DNA from: Aureimonas glaciei
GTDB taxonomy: Bacteria > Pseudomonadota > Alphaproteobacteria > Rhizobiales > Rhizobiaceae
Assembly: GCF_014643375.1 (NCBI RefSeq)
Contig: NZ_BMJJ01000011.1
Location: 389 to 64,388 of the forward strand
Reading direction: 5' to 3'
DNA length: 64,000 bases
This document shows positions 37,453 through 47,115 of the stretch, one piece after another. A model generated the notes under the pieces. The model had not been told where the DNA came from, ran no database searches, and was given only the letters and a program-made list of their open reading frames with translations. The position numbers and the translations under genes were made by a program. Within the stretch, counting starts at the first letter, position 1, and the number at the start of each line of letters is the position of its first letter.

Positions 37453-39618
37453 TCAGTTGCGCGACGCCCCGACGGCCGCGGTGAGGATCGCCCTCAGGCC
37501 GGGATCGTTGCTGTCGTAGCTGATCGTGCCGCCCAGTCGATCGACGATGGCGCCGATCATCCGCGTGCCAAAACCCTTCTCCGGCACCTGCATGCCCTGC
37601 CCCTCGTCCGCGACGATCAGGCGAAAGCTGCTGCGATAGGGCTCGAGCACGATCGAGATCTTTCCCGGCGCGCCGCCATAAGCGTATTTGCGGGCGTTGA
37701 TGACGAGTTCGGTGAGGATCAGCCCGGTGCTGACGGCACGGTCGGCCGACACCGGGATCGGCGCCAGATCGGCATGCAGTTGGTCGCGCCATTCCTCACC
37801 CATGGACTGGCGCATGTCCTCGCACAGTTCCTCGAGATAGCGACCAAGATCGACCTGTTCGACATTGTCGTCCTGGTAGAGCCGGCGGTGGACGAGGGCG
37901 ACGGCCGACAGGCGTCGCTGCGCCTCGCCGAGGCCAGTGACCACCGCTGGATCGCTTGATGCCCGCGCCTGCATGGCGAGAAAGGCCGCAACGAGCTGCA
38001 GGCTGTTCTGCACCCGATGGTTCACCTCCTTCACCAGATAGTCCTTCTGGCGCAGCAGGCTCTCCTTGTCGGCGAGCGTCGCCGTCAACTCGGCGTTGAG
38101 CGCCTGCAGCCGGCGGTTCTGGCGTTCCTTGACGACCGCGTCGCGAAGCCGGCCCGCCGCCTCGACCTCGCCCAGCGTCCAGGGCCTCGCCTCGCCGCGC
38201 ACTGTCTCGCTCCAGGCGTCGAACGATGCCCGCGGGCTCAGCGTGTCGCCCTTCGTCAGGACGACCGCCTTGTGCGGATTGCCGGCCCATTCGATCACCT
38301 CGACCTGCTCGGCCCGGAACCACAGGAAGACGATCGGTTCCTGGCTCGACAGGGTCACCGACAACAGCCCGCTGGCGGTCTCGCGAAAGGCCGCGGCCGG
38401 GGCGTACAGGCCCGACAGGCGCTCCGTCGCCACGGGATCGGGGCCCGACCGGCCCTGCAGCCAGGCGGCGAGGTCCAGCACCGCCTCCGGCGGGGGGCAA
38501 CCGCCCGCAGATTGCACCTGGTGTCCCTGCACCAGAGCGAAGCCGTCGGCGTCCAGCATCTTGCGCATGTCCGGCAGGCTGGCGCGGAACAGCTCGGAAT
38601 CCATCCCCTCGCGCGCCAGCCGGGCGGCGATCGCGTCCTCGGCGGCGCGCAGTCTCAGGCGCTCGCGGTAGAGCTCGGCCTCCTCGCGAGCACGGATCTG
38701 GCGGGCGAGGCCGCCGGCCAGCACGCGGCAGGCGGCGCGGGTGTCGAAGCTCAGCTGGCGCGGCGTGCGGTGATGGCAGGCGACCAGCCCCCATAACAAG
38801 CCGTCCTTGACGATCGAGATCGAGGCGGAGGCGCCGACGCCCATGTTCTGGAGATAGCGGACATGGATCGGCGAGACGCTGCGCAGCGCCAGGTCGCTCA
38901 TGTCGAGACCGGTCAGCCCCGCGCGCGCGGGGCGCAGGGGCGCCGGGACGTAATCCACGTCCGGGATGACCCGGACATGGTGGCGCACATAAAGGGCCCG
39001 CGCCTGCTTCGGAATGTCGGAGGCGGGAAAATGATGGTTGAGGAAGGAGCCGAGCGCGGGATCGCGCGACTCGGCGATAACGGCGCCGGCCTCGTCGTCA
39101 AGAAAGCGGTAGATCATCACCCGGTCGAATCCGGTGAGGTCCCGGAAGACCGTCGCCGCCTGGTCGCACAGGCCCTGGAGATCCGAGGCCCGGCCGAAGA
39201 CGGCGCTGGCATGGTCGAGATAGGACAGAATGCCGCTGGCCGAACGGGGGACAGTCGACACCGGCTCGAATTCGACGAGAAGGGCACCCTCCGCCTCGTG
39301 GATGACCGCGTCGAACCTCTCGTGGCGGCCGGCGACCTCGATCACCGCGGGACCATGCTGGCCACCCACGGCGTCTTCGGGAGCGACCTCGCCGATCAGC
39401 GCGGAAAGATCGGCGCCGAGCCAGTCGGCGGCGAGTCGCGCCTCAATGTCGCCGGCGCCGGCGACGATGCGTCGCGTCTGACGGTCGACCACCAGCAGGA
39501 GGCCGTGCGGCTGGATGGAACCCGGCACATAGATCGGCTCGCGATCGCAGATGGCCAGATCGTAGCCGAGATCGGAAGAATCGTGCGCTCTCGTCAGTCC
39601 ATATTCTGCATCGTCCAC
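37453..39618 (-). CDS. bphP: Bacteriophytochrome sensor histidine kinase
   Basis: A 721-residue red/far-red photoreceptor kinase. PAS domain (about 18-120) with the biliverdin-attaching Cys24 in CDREPIYVPGSIQPHG; GAF domain (about 140-305) with the conserved PASDIPKQARALY; PHY domain (about 320-490). The kinase is of the HisKA_2/HWE kind: phospho-acceptor His534 in VKEVNHRVQNSLQ, then an ATPase domain with ELVINARKYAYGG and DEGQGM. The HWE/HisKA_2 output is common in alphaproteobacteria. The start is GTG at 39618. No response regulator lies nearby, so the partner is encoded elsewhere. Confidence 0.94.
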   Translation of the reverse strand: MDDAEYGLTRAHDSSDLGYDLAICDREPIYVPGSIQPHGLLLVVDRQTRRIVAGAGDIEARLAADWLGADLSALIGEVAPEDAVGGQHGPAVIEVAGRHERFDAVIHEAEGALLVEFEPVSTVPRSASGILSYLDHASAVFGRASDLQGLCDQAATVFRDLTGFDRVMIYRFLDDEAGAVIAESRDPALGSFLNHHFPASDIPKQARALYVRHHVRVIPDVDYVPAPLRPARAGLTGLDMSDLALRSVSPIHVRYLQNMGVGASASISIVKDGLLWGLVACHHRTPRQLSFDTRAACRVLAGGLARQIRAREEAELYRERLRLRAAEDAIAARLAREGMDSELFRASLPDMRKMLDADGFALVQGHQVQSAGGCPPPEAVLDLAAWLQGRSGPDPVATERLSGLYAPAAAFRETASGLLSVTLSSQEPIVFLWFRAEQVEVIEWAGNPHKAVVLTKGDTLSPRASFDAWSETVRGEARPWTLGEVEAAGRLRDAVVKERQNRRLQALNAELTATLADKESLLRQKDYLVKEVNHRVQNSLQLVAAFLAMQARASSDPAVVTGLGEAQRRLSAVALVHRRLYQDDNVEQVDLGRYLEELCEDMRQSMGEEWRDQLHADLAPIPVSADRAVSTGLILTELVINARKYAYGGAPGKISIVLEPYRSSFRLIVADEGQGMQVPEKGFGTRMIGAIVDRLGGTISYDSNDPGLRAILTAAVGASRN

Positions 39619-39746
39619 ACGGCACCTCTCGTCTTTATGGCCGCAGCCTGAAGACGCCTAAGCATTTTGGCCCGGATCCGGTTCCCGAAGCCGGCACGCC
39701 GCCGGCCGCCCTCCGGCGTCCGCGAGGGCGGACGAAAGCTCTCTTC

Positions 39747-40196
39747 TCAGCCCGCCGCCGTGGCCAGAAGCGTGCCCATGCGCTGCACCGCCAGCGCATA
39801 GCCCTCGACGCCGAAGCCGGCAATCACCCCGTCGGCGCGCAGCGACACATAGGAGTGATGGCGAAAGGCCTCGCGCTTGTGGACATTGGAGATGTGGACC
39901 TCCAGCACCGGGCCGTCGAAGGCGTTCAGCGCGTCGAGAATGGCGACGGACGTGTGGGTGAAGGCGGCGGGGTTGATGATGATGCCGGACCCCGCTTCGC
40001 GCGCCTCGTGGATCCAGTCGATGATCTGATGTTCGGCATTGCTCTGGTGGAAGCGGATGGCGAGGCCGAGGGCCTCGGCCCGCTGGCGGCAGTCGGCCTC
40101 GACGTCGGCGAGCGTCTCGCGCCCGTAGATCTCGGGCTGGCGCTTGCCGAGGAGGTTGAGGTTCGGGCCGTTCAGAATGAAGATCGGTCTGGTCAT
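39747..40196 (-). CDS. aroQ: Type II 3-dehydroquinate dehydratase AroQ
   Basis: A 149-residue enzyme of the shikimate pathway that dehydrates 3-dehydroquinate. Family motifs in order: [19 protein letters not shown] with the catalytic Tyr, the flexible-loop Arg region, [22 protein letters not shown] and [13 protein letters not shown]. Normal length for type II (about 145-150). The ATG at 40196 is chosen because AGGGGG lies seven bases before it; a second ATG at 40202 sits too close to that site. Confidence 0.94.
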   Translation of the reverse strand: MTRPIFILNGPNLNLLGKRQPEIYGRETLADVEADCRQRAEALGLAIRFHQSNAEHQIIDWIHEAREAGSGIIINPAAFTHTSVAILDALNAFDGPVLEVHISNVHKREAFRHHSYVSLRADGVIAGFGVEGYALAVQRMGTLLATAAG

Positions 40197-40468
40197 GGTC
40201 ATCCCCCTGGATCGGCGCCCGCGAGAGCGGAAAGCCGGGCGCCGCCGCGGCCGCTGGCGGAGCACCGCAGCGCCAGTCCTAGACGGGGATGGTGCATGCC
40301 GGCAACAGGCGGGGTGCATGGATGGGCCCGGCGCGGCGATCCCGTCCCGCCCGGCTCGACGACTTTTCCCCTGTAGCCGCCTACTCTTCGCGCCGGCTGC
40401 GTCTGGCGGGCGCGACGGCCTGACGCAAGCTTGGTTTGTCATAGCCTCGCGTCAGCCAGGAGAAACTG

Positions 40469-40744
40469 ATGATCACCCCGACCCATGATTCTTTCGTCAC
40501 CTCGAGCTTCCGGACGCTCGGCTATGCCGGCGCGCTGCTGTTCACCATCTGCCCCCCGGCCTTCGTCTACGAAGCCTATCTGATGCTGTACACGACAGCC
40601 GCCGAGGAGAACCCGTCGATCGGCCTGTTCGCCTCCGCCGCGCTCGTCCTCTCCTTCGCCAGCGTGCCGATGATGCTCGTCGGCCGCCGCAAGCGCGTCT
40701 CCGGCCAGCAGAGCCTCGCCCATCTCGAGCCCGGCGCCGTCTGA
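40469..40744 (+). CDS. Small membrane protein of unknown function
   Basis: A 91-residue protein with two hydrophobic segments (about 18-42 and 52-72) and a basic loop GRRKRVSG after the second. Preceded by AGGAGA at good spacing, which supports translation. I do not recognise a family. It stands alone between aroQ and the broken amidohydrolase; the 272-base gap before it (40197-40468) shows no other gene. Confidence 0.65.
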   Translation: MITPTHDSFVTSSFRTLGYAGALLFTICPPAFVYEAYLMLYTTAAEENPSIGLFASAALVLSFASVPMMLVGRRKRVSGQQSLAHLEPGAV

Positions 40745-40874
40745 CCCTTTTCGGGGGCGCGCTGCCGCCTCCGACAACCCGACGCGGTGCCGCCACGCGC
40801 TGCGCTTGAGTGCTGCAGCGCAACATGCTGCAAAGGGCTGTGACCGCGCCTCCCGGCGCGTCGGGAGCCCTGCC

Positions 40875-41559
40875 ATGGACCTGATCCTCCAAAACGCCCT
40901 TGTCGCCGGCCGCCCCGGCCGGCCGGTCGACATCGGCATCGCCGGCGGGCGCATCGCCGCGATCGAGGAAAACCTGGCTGCCGACGGCGAGCGCCTCGAC
41001 GTGTCCGGCTGCCTCGTCTCGCCGGGCTTCGTCGAGACGCATATCCATCTCGACAAGTCCTGCATCATGGAGCGCTGCTGCTCGGTGCGCGGCGACATCG
41101 CCGAGGCGATCGAAGAGGTGGCGAAGGCCAAGCGCGATTTCACCGCGGAGGACGTCTACGCCCGCGCCCGCCGCACGGTGGAGAAGGCGATCCTGCACGG
41201 CACGACGCACATGCGCACCCATGTCGAGGTCGATCCCGGCATCGGCCTCGTCTCCCTCCGCGCCATCGAACAGCTCGCCCGGGACTACGCCTTCGCACTC
41301 GACATCGAGATTTGCGTCTTTCCGCAGGAGGGAATGACGAACAATCCCGGCACCGAGGAGCTGATGGTCGCCGCAATGAAGCGCGGCGCAAACGTCGTCG
41401 GCGCCGCGCCCTATACCGACAGCGACCCGCACGGCCAGATCGACCGCGTCTTTGCCATCGCCCGCGATTTCGACGCCGACATCGACATGCATCTCGATTT
41501 CGGCCGCCTCGACGGGGCTGACGCCCTCGACCTCGACTATGTCTGCGCGCAGACCGAGC
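40875..41559 (+). pseudogene. Truncated cytosine deaminase-type amidohydrolase
   Basis: The first 228 residues belong to the amidohydrolase superfamily: an N-terminal beta-sandwich opening (MDLILQNALVAGRP), the metal-binding VETHIHLDKS, GTTHMRTHVEVD and DIDMHLDFG. The match ends at ALDLDYVCAQTER. Full-length relatives run to about 400 residues and have further essential His and Asp ligands (such as GHVT and D-N motifs) in the second half; these are missing. From about 41560 the DNA is instead an antisense fragment of a lipocalin-type gene, and the frame runs on as unrelated sequence to 41810. The product is unlikely to be active. Confidence 0.8.
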
Positions 41560-41711
41560 GGCGGCCGGGAGAACGCGTCATGTCCTTCGGACGAAGCGAA
41601 CAACGCTGCCGTCGGGGCGGCGAAAAAGCCGCCGGCCCAGAGCGTGTCGCCGTCTTCCCCGCGGATGCGAAACGCCATCGGCGCGCTGCCGTCGTCGAGG
41701 TTGAGGCCGGT
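41560..41711 (-). pseudogene. Decayed fragment of an AttH/CrtC-like lipocalin gene
   Basis: Minus-strand translation gives TGLNLDDGSAPMAFRIRGED and then GDTLWAGGFFAAP. This closely parallels TGLNLDDGSALVAFRIRGED and STLWAGGSFRRP of the intact lipocalin gene at 43.3 kb. The DNA is about 150 bases long, clearly diverged from that copy, and has lost the flanking parts of the gene. Weak similarity may continue to about 41735 with an internal deletion. Confidence 0.8.
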
Positions 41712-41885
41712 CGCGGGCCGCCGACGACATCTCGGCATGGTATTTCGAGGCCCCTTCGCGGCGGCCCCAGCCTCGCCGGTGCCCGCGGCGGGCTCTCCCG
41801 TCCCGCCTAAGCGTTACCGCTCACGATAGGCGGGCGGAATCGCAGCTGCGGCGTCGGCCGGGCTTTCATCTTGCGGCCGTCGCCG

Positions 41886-43073
41886 CTAGGCGGCCTTCGC
41901 CAGCACACTCTCGCCGGCGCAGTAGCTCGATTGCGCCGCCGCTACGCCCGAGCCCAGCGCGATCTTCGCGCCGCAGTCGACGAGGGCCATCTCGGCCACC
42001 GACAGGGCGCCGAGCAGCATCAGCTCGTTCGTCGCGCCGATATGGCCGATGCGAAAAACCTTGCCGCTGAGGCGTGTGAGGCCCGAGCCGAAGGAGACGC
42101 CGTAGCGATCAAAGGCCCGGCGCAGGACCTTCACCGCATCGACGTCCGGCGGCACGCAGACCGCCGAGACGGTATCGGAGTGCCATTTCGGCTCCTTCGC
42201 CATGAGGTCGAGCCCCCAGGCCGAGACCGCCGCCCGCACGCCGCTGGCGATGTGGCGATGCCGGGCGAAGACGTTCTCCAGCCCCTCCTCGAACAGGAGA
42301 TCCAGCGAGGCGCGCAGGCCGCGCAGCAGCGGGGTGGCCGGCGTATAGGGGAAGTAGCCGTCCTTGTTGGTGCGCAGCATATCCTCGAAGGCGAAGAAGC
42401 AGCGTGGAAATTTCGAGGATCTGTGCGCTTCCAGCGCCTTTTCGCTGACGCAGATGATGGCGAGGCCCGTCGGCAGCATGAAACCCTTCTGGCTGCCTGC
42501 GACGATGCCGTCGACGCCCCATTCGTCCATGCGGAAATCGATCGAGGCGATCGAGGAGACGCCGTCGACGAAGAGGAGCGCCGGGTGGTCGGCGGCGTCG
42601 AGGACTTTTCGCATTCCGGCGACGTCCGAGGTGACGCCCGTCGCCGTCTCGTTGTGGGTGCCGAGCACGGCCTTGATATCGTGCGCCGTGTCGGCGGCGA
42701 GGATGTCGGCGAACGTCTCCAGCGGAACGCCCTTGCCCCATTCGACGTCGACGATCTCGGTGGTGAAGCCGAGGCGCTGGCACATATCCGCCCAGAGGAC
42801 GGAGAACTGGCCGAAGGTCGCGATCAGCACCTTGTCGCCGGGATTGAGGGTGTTGGTCAGCACCGCTTCCCAGCCACCCGTTCCGCTCGACGGATAGATG
42901 AAGGGCTGGCCCCTCTGCGTCTTGAAGACCTTCTTGAGATCGGCGAAGAGCGGCAGAGTGAGCTTTGGAAAATCCGGCGAGCGCATGTCCTCCTGCGGGA
43001 CATTCATGGCGCGCCGCACGGCGTCCGGGACGTTGGTCGGGCCCGGAATGAAGAGACCTGGATGGTGGTTCAT
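41886..43073 (-). CDS. Serine-glyoxylate-type aminotransferase (class V)
   Basis: A 395-residue PLP enzyme of the serine/alanine-glyoxylate aminotransferase family. It opens LFIPGPTNVPDAVRRAM and has YPSSGTGGWEAVLTNTL, the PLP-contacting HNETATGVTSD and VDGVSSIASIDFRMDEWG. The Schiff-base lysine is in GSQKGFMLPTGLA (about residue 196) and FRIGHIGATNELM is near the C-terminus. The SGVAAAQSSY ending is shared with methylotroph SgaA and with the aspartate-glyoxylate aminotransferase BhcA. No beta-hydroxyaspartate-cycle or serine-cycle partner is near, so the amino donor is open. The start at 43073 follows GAGGAC; an earlier frame start at 43112 is not conserved. Confidence 0.88.
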   Translation of the reverse strand: MNHHPGLFIPGPTNVPDAVRRAMNVPQEDMRSPDFPKLTLPLFADLKKVFKTQRGQPFIYPSSGTGGWEAVLTNTLNPGDKVLIATFGQFSVLWADMCQRLGFTTEIVDVEWGKGVPLETFADILAADTAHDIKAVLGTHNETATGVTSDVAGMRKVLDAADHPALLFVDGVSSIASIDFRMDEWGVDGIVAGSQKGFMLPTGLAIICVSEKALEAHRSSKFPRCFFAFEDMLRTNKDGYFPYTPATPLLRGLRASLDLLFEEGLENVFARHRHIASGVRAAVSAWGLDLMAKEPKWHSDTVSAVCVPPDVDAVKVLRRAFDRYGVSFGSGLTRLSGKVFRIGHIGATNELMLLGALSVAEMALVDCGAKIALGSGVAAAQSSYCAGESVLAKAA

Positions 43074-43288
43074 CGTTGTCCTCAAGATGTCACGGCGTCT
43101 GAACTGCGCCATTGTCGTTCTTGAAGTGATCGCGACGCCACGGAAGAGCCCGCACCCTGTGCATAAGCCTCCTCCCGGTGCCCGGGTCGCGCAATCCTCC
43201 CACTTGAAAGCGTGCCTTCGGCGGGCCCCTTTGAAAAGTTAATTATTCAGGCTCCCGGCCTAAGCAATATTTACCGTGCAGAGCAGCA

Positions 43289-44428
43289 TCACATTCTCAG
43301 CTTGGCGGCGTAGCCCGTCAGCTCCAGATAGCCCCGCCCCCCCGGCACCGTCACCGCGCCCTCCCAGTAGACCGGCATGCCGCCGGAGCGACCGTCGAGC
43401 TCCTGGTCGTCGAAGAGGGGCGTCAGGGGGAAGCGGCGCTCGCCCTCGGGCAGGCGGATGGTCAGGATCTGCTCGACGGGATAGGCGGCGTCAGTGCGCG
43501 GCGAGGTCCAGCGGCGGACGGGGGAAAGCGTGACGTCCTCGGGGTCGAAGCGAAAAATGCTGCCGTCGGGGCGGCGGAAGGAGCCGCCGGCCCAGAGCGT
43601 GGAATCGTCTTCCCCGCGGATGCGAAAGGCCACCAGCGCGCTGCCGTCGTCGAGGTTGAGCCCCGTCCAGTCCCAGCCGACGGCGCCTTCCGATAGGATG
43701 TTCGACGACCACTCGCGGTCGAGCCAGGCCTCCCCGGTGACGGGCTCCCCGGCCTCTCCGTTTCGGGTGAGCGTGCCGGTGACGGCGAGATGCGGCAGGG
43801 AATAGTAGCGGCTGGCATCGGCCGGGTTTGCGCCCTTGCGGCTGTAGCCGTCCTCGCCCTGCGGAAAGACGTCCTGCGTCGGCGCGAAAGCGAGCTCGAA
43901 GGCAAAGTCGGGCGTTTCGACCGTGGTGGTGAAGCGGCCATCGGCCTCGCGCCGGAAGGCCCAGTCGCGCAAGATGATGTCGGCGTCGCCGGTCTTCGCC
44001 GCGGCGATGCCGAACCCTTCGCGGGCGGCGCGCTCGCCGTGCAGGAGATGGCCGACCGCGGGATCGGACAGAGCGGCATGGGCAAAGAGGATCTGCTTGG
44101 GCGCGAAGGCGCTGGGATTGTCGCCATCGCCCGGCGGCCGGCTGCGGAAGAAGGTGACCTGGAAGCCGAGGTCGCGCCCGTCCGGTGTCTTCAGCCAGCC
44201 GGTGACGTACCACCATTCCGTCCGGAAATCGGGATGCGCGCCGTGATCCTCGGGGAAGACCAGCGGGATGCCGGGCTCGGCGGCGGGATAGGGACGTTCG
44301 GCGGCGGTGGCGGCGGAAAGGCCGAGGAGGACGGCGAGGAGCGTGGCGAGGAGGCGGAGAGCGCGGGGGAAGAAGGATGCGAGCCTGGGTCGGCAAGCGC
44401 CGCGCCCCCTCTCTGCCCTGCCGGGCAT
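43289..44428 (-). CDS. AttH/CrtC-like lipocalin, secreted
   Basis: A 379-residue protein of the carotenoid 1,2-hydratase/AttH two-lipocalin fold. A Sec signal region (RLLATLLAVLLGLSAATAAE, about 24-43) is followed by DFRTEWWYVTGWLKTPDG, the family hallmark EWWY, then GFQVTFFR and GEAWLDREWSS. AttH-type proteins accompany FtsX-type ABC exporters and sit in the periplasm. It is the third gene of an ATPase-permease-lipocalin operon. The only ATG before the signal peptide is at 44428, inside mosaic repeat copy E and preceded by GGGGGGAG; a non-ATG start or the distant ATG at 44581 are alternatives. Confidence 0.85.
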   Translation of the reverse strand: MPGRAERGRGACRPRLASFFPRALRLLATLLAVLLGLSAATAAERPYPAAEPGIPLVFPEDHGAHPDFRTEWWYVTGWLKTPDGRDLGFQVTFFRSRPPGDGDNPSAFAPKQILFAHAALSDPAVGHLLHGERAAREGFGIAAAKTGDADIILRDWAFRREADGRFTTTVETPDFAFELAFAPTQDVFPQGEDGYSRKGANPADASRYYSLPHLAVTGTLTRNGEAGEPVTGEAWLDREWSSNILSEGAVGWDWTGLNLDDGSALVAFRIRGEDDSTLWAGGSFRRPDGSIFRFDPEDVTLSPVRRWTSPRTDAAYPVEQILTIRLPEGERRFPLTPLFDDQELDGRSGGMPVYWEGAVTVPGGRGYLELTGYAAKLRM

Positions 44429-44543
44429 CTCCCCCCGGAGGGGGGAGAAAAGCCGATGACGGAGGTTCAGTCCCTCCTGAGGCGTTGCAGAACCATGTTT
44501 CTCGCCCCTTGGGGGAGAGATGGCCGGCAGGCCAGAGAGGGGG
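44404..44543. repeat. Mosaic intergenic repeat copy E (two inverted arms)
   Basis: Arm 1 (44404-44450) has GCCCTGCCGGGCATCTCCCC then CCGGAGGGGGGAG; arm 2 (44502-44543) is the inverse, CGCCCCTTGGGGGAGAGATG then GCCGGCAGGCCAGAGAGG. The spacer has GTTGCAGAAC as in copy B. It lies between the permease stop and the lipocalin coding sequence and carries the lipocalin's apparent start codon. Confidence 0.8.
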
Positions 44544-44577
44544 CCCGCGCCATCCCAACCGAAAACCCGCACCCGCA

Positions 44578-47115
44578 TCACCAGTCCTCCCTCACCGCCA
44601 GCACCGCGCTCATCGCGTTCGCGCGTCGCCCGGCGAGGATCGCCGTGCCGGCCGCGGCGAGCACCAGAGCGGCGACGACCGCGAGGATGGTGCCGAGGGG
44701 CAGCCGCGTCGTCATCGTCCAGTTGAAACTCTGCGGGTTAATGACGTGGATCAGCACCTGCGACAGGACGAGGCCGAGCCCCGTGCCGGCAAGGCCGCCG
44801 ACGGCGCCGAGCAGCGCGCCCTCGATGCCGAGCATGGCCATGATCTGCCGCTTGCCGAGGCCGAGATGGCGCAGCATGCCGAACTCGCGCACCCGCGCCA
44901 GCGTCTGCGACGACATGGTGGCGGCGACGCCGGCGAGGCCGACGAGGATCGCCACCGCCTCCAGCACGTAGGTGACGGCAAAGCTCTTGTCGAAGAGGTC
45001 GAGCGCGAAGCGCCGCAGCGTCGCCGGTTCGGCCAACGAGACGCCGGGCCGAACGTCTTCCGGCAGGGCCGCCAGCAGCGCCTGTCCCGTCGCGCCGGCA
45101 TCGGCGCCGGGGGCGAGCGTCACCGCCGCCTCGCCGCGCGCGGTGTCGCCGGTGAGGCGCTGATAATCGGCTTCGTCGATGACGATCGCGCCCTGCTGCC
45201 GCGCATAGTCGCGCCAGACGCCGGCGACACGGAACTCTTCTCCCGCCCCAAGCGGCAGCGCGATCACGTCGCCGGGCTGCCAGTCGTAGAGCCGGGCGGC
45301 GGGCTCGGAGACGTAGACCGGCGTTGGCTCGCCGCTTGCGGGCGCAGCGGCGGCGGGCGCCTCGGCGCCGGCGATCAGCACCAGGGCGGCGGGATCGACG
45401 GGCCGGGCGATCAGCGTCACCGGCGGGCGGTCGGGTGCGAGCGTCAGCGGGATCTGCCGGCTGAAGGCGATGGCGGCGGCGCCGGGCACGGCCGTGAGCC
45501 GCGCCTGCGCGTCCGGGCCAAAACCTTCGCCGCTCTCGGCGCGGAGATAGACGTCGGCGGAGAGAACGTCGACGAGCCACTCGTCGACGGCGCCGCGGAA
45601 GCTCGTGACCATGGTCGCCATGGCGATCATCAGCGCCGTGCTGGCGACGATGCCGCACAGCGCCGTCGCCGCCGAGCCCGGCGCGCCGTGGACATGGCGC
45701 ACCGCCAGCGGCAGCGCGACGCCGCCGCCCTCGCGACGGGCCAGCGGGCCCAGGAGTTTTCGCGCCAGCCAGGGAACGCCCGCGACGCCGCCGGCCAGAA
45801 TCAGCGCCATGCCGGCAAAGCCGAGGATCGGCAGGTTTCCGATGGGCGGCGACAGGCTCGCCAGCCCGCCCGCCGCCATCAGCAGGACCGCCGGCTTCCA
45901 CGGCACCGGCTGGCGCGGATCCAGCATGTCGCCGCTGTTCTTCAAAGCGGCGGCGGGCGCGGCCTTCGAGGCCGCCAGTGCCGGCAGCACGCTGCCGAGC
46001 AGCGCGGCGGCGACGCCGAGCGCCCCGAAGAGGGCCGCAGCCCCGGGCTGGAACACGACGGCGACATCCCCGCCGCGAAAATAGCCGGCGCCGAGATCGC
46101 CGCCAAAGAACTTGAGCGCGAGCACCGCCATCCCGTAGCCGGCGGCAAGGCCCGCCAGTGCGCCGGCGATGCCGATGACGAGCCCCTCCAGCGCCACGAC
46201 GGCGACGATGCCGCGCCGGGGCAGGCCGAGGGTGCGCACCAGCGCGAAGGCGCGCAGGCGCCGCGCCACCGACAGCGACTGCGCCGAGAAGACGAGAAAG
46301 CCTCCGGTGATCAGCGCCACCAGCGCCAGCATGTCGAGATTGACGCGGTAGGCCCGCGACAGGGCGCTGCCCTGCGCCGCCGCCGTCTCGGTGCTGGCAA
46401 GGCTCGCTTCCGCCGGCAGCAGCGGCGCGAGTGCCGCCCGGGCGGCGGCGGCATCGGACAGCTTCAGGTCGAGGCGATCGAGGCGCCCGAGCCGGTCGAA
46501 ACGCCATTGCGCGGCGGCGATGTCCATCACGCCGATCGCCTCCCCGGCCGGTACGCCGGCGAGAACGCCGGCGATCCGCAGCGTCGCCGTGCGGCCCCGG
46601 GCACTCACCGGAAGGTCCGCGCCGATCTCGGCCCCTGTCGCCTCGAGCGCCGCGCGCGAGAGGAACAACGCGCTGCCGTCGAACAGCCCGGCGCTGCCCG
46701 TGTCGGCGCCACTGGTGCGCTGGCCGACGAGGCTCGGCGTCACGGCGGCGGCGCGGATGACGTCGAGTCCGAGAAGGGTGAAAGCCGCGCCACCGGCCCG
46801 CGCCTCCAGGCTGACGACGGGGCTGGCATCGGCGACGCCCTCGGCCGCGATCACTTTGGCGTAGAGGTTCTCGTCGAAGCCGAGCGGGCTCGCCGCGCGG
46901 ACCGACAAGTCGGCCGCGCCATTGACGCTACGCATGGCGCCATCGAAGGAGGCGAGCGCCGAGCCGTTGACGAGATGCACGGCAAAGCCGAGCGCGACGC
47001 CGACGGCGATGGCGATCACCGTGCCGAGAAAGCGGGCCGGATGGGCCCTCGCTTCGCCGAGGATCAGCCAGCGCAGCGCGAGGCGCGCCGAGAAGAGATC
47101 GGGCTCAGCCGCCAT
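44578..47115 (-). CDS. FtsX/MacB-type ABC transporter permease
   Basis: An 845-residue permease with two FtsX repeats. An N-terminal helix ([20 protein letters not shown], about 22-41) is followed by a large periplasmic domain. A block of helices (about 260-430) includes [22 protein letters not shown]; a second periplasmic domain follows, and the last three helices (about 715-835) include [21 protein letters not shown]. The repeated 'lR.lGl.rr.i' segments are the FtsX cytoplasmic coupling motif. Such permeases do mechanotransmission or lipid/lipoprotein extraction rather than channel transport. It overlaps the ATPase gene by eleven bases. Confidence 0.9.
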   Translation of the reverse strand: MAAEPDLFSARLALRWLILGEARAHPARFLGTVIAIAVGVALGFAVHLVNGSALASFDGAMRSVNGAADLSVRAASPLGFDENLYAKVIAAEGVADASPVVSLEARAGGAAFTLLGLDVIRAAAVTPSLVGQRTSGADTGSAGLFDGSALFLSRAALEATGAEIGADLPVSARGRTATLRIAGVLAGVPAGEAIGVMDIAAAQWRFDRLGRLDRLDLKLSDAAAARAALAPLLPAEASLASTETAAAQGSALSRAYRVNLDMLALVALITGGFLVFSAQSLSVARRLRAFALVRTLGLPRRGIVAVVALEGLVIGIAGALAGLAAGYGMAVLALKFFGGDLGAGYFRGGDVAVVFQPGAAALFGALGVAAALLGSVLPALAASKAAPAAALKNSGDMLDPRQPVPWKPAVLLMAAGGLASLSPPIGNLPILGFAGMALILAGGVAGVPWLARKLLGPLARREGGGVALPLAVRHVHGAPGSAATALCGIVASTALMIAMATMVTSFRGAVDEWLVDVLSADVYLRAESGEGFGPDAQARLTAVPGAAAIAFSRQIPLTLAPDRPPVTLIARPVDPAALVLIAGAEAPAAAAPASGEPTPVYVSEPAARLYDWQPGDVIALPLGAGEEFRVAGVWRDYARQQGAIVIDEADYQRLTGDTARGEAAVTLAPGADAGATGQALLAALPEDVRPGVSLAEPATLRRFALDLFDKSFAVTYVLEAVAILVGLAGVAATMSSQTLARVREFGMLRHLGLGKRQIMAMLGIEGALLGAVGGLAGTGLGLVLSQVLIHVINPQSFNWTMTTRLPLGTILAVVAALVLAAAGTAILAGRRANAMSAVLAVREDW

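Noticed and set aside
41560-41810. C-terminal continuation of the amidohydrolase frame
   Set aside because: Residues after VCAQTER are not amidohydrolase-like and correspond to antisense of a lipocalin fragment, so the frame is a fortuitous fusion.
41886-43073. BhcA (aspartate-glyoxylate aminotransferase) of the beta-hydroxyaspartate cycle
   Set aside because: The protein is similar, but no bhcB, bhcC or bhcD gene is adjacent, so only the broader aminotransferase call is supported.
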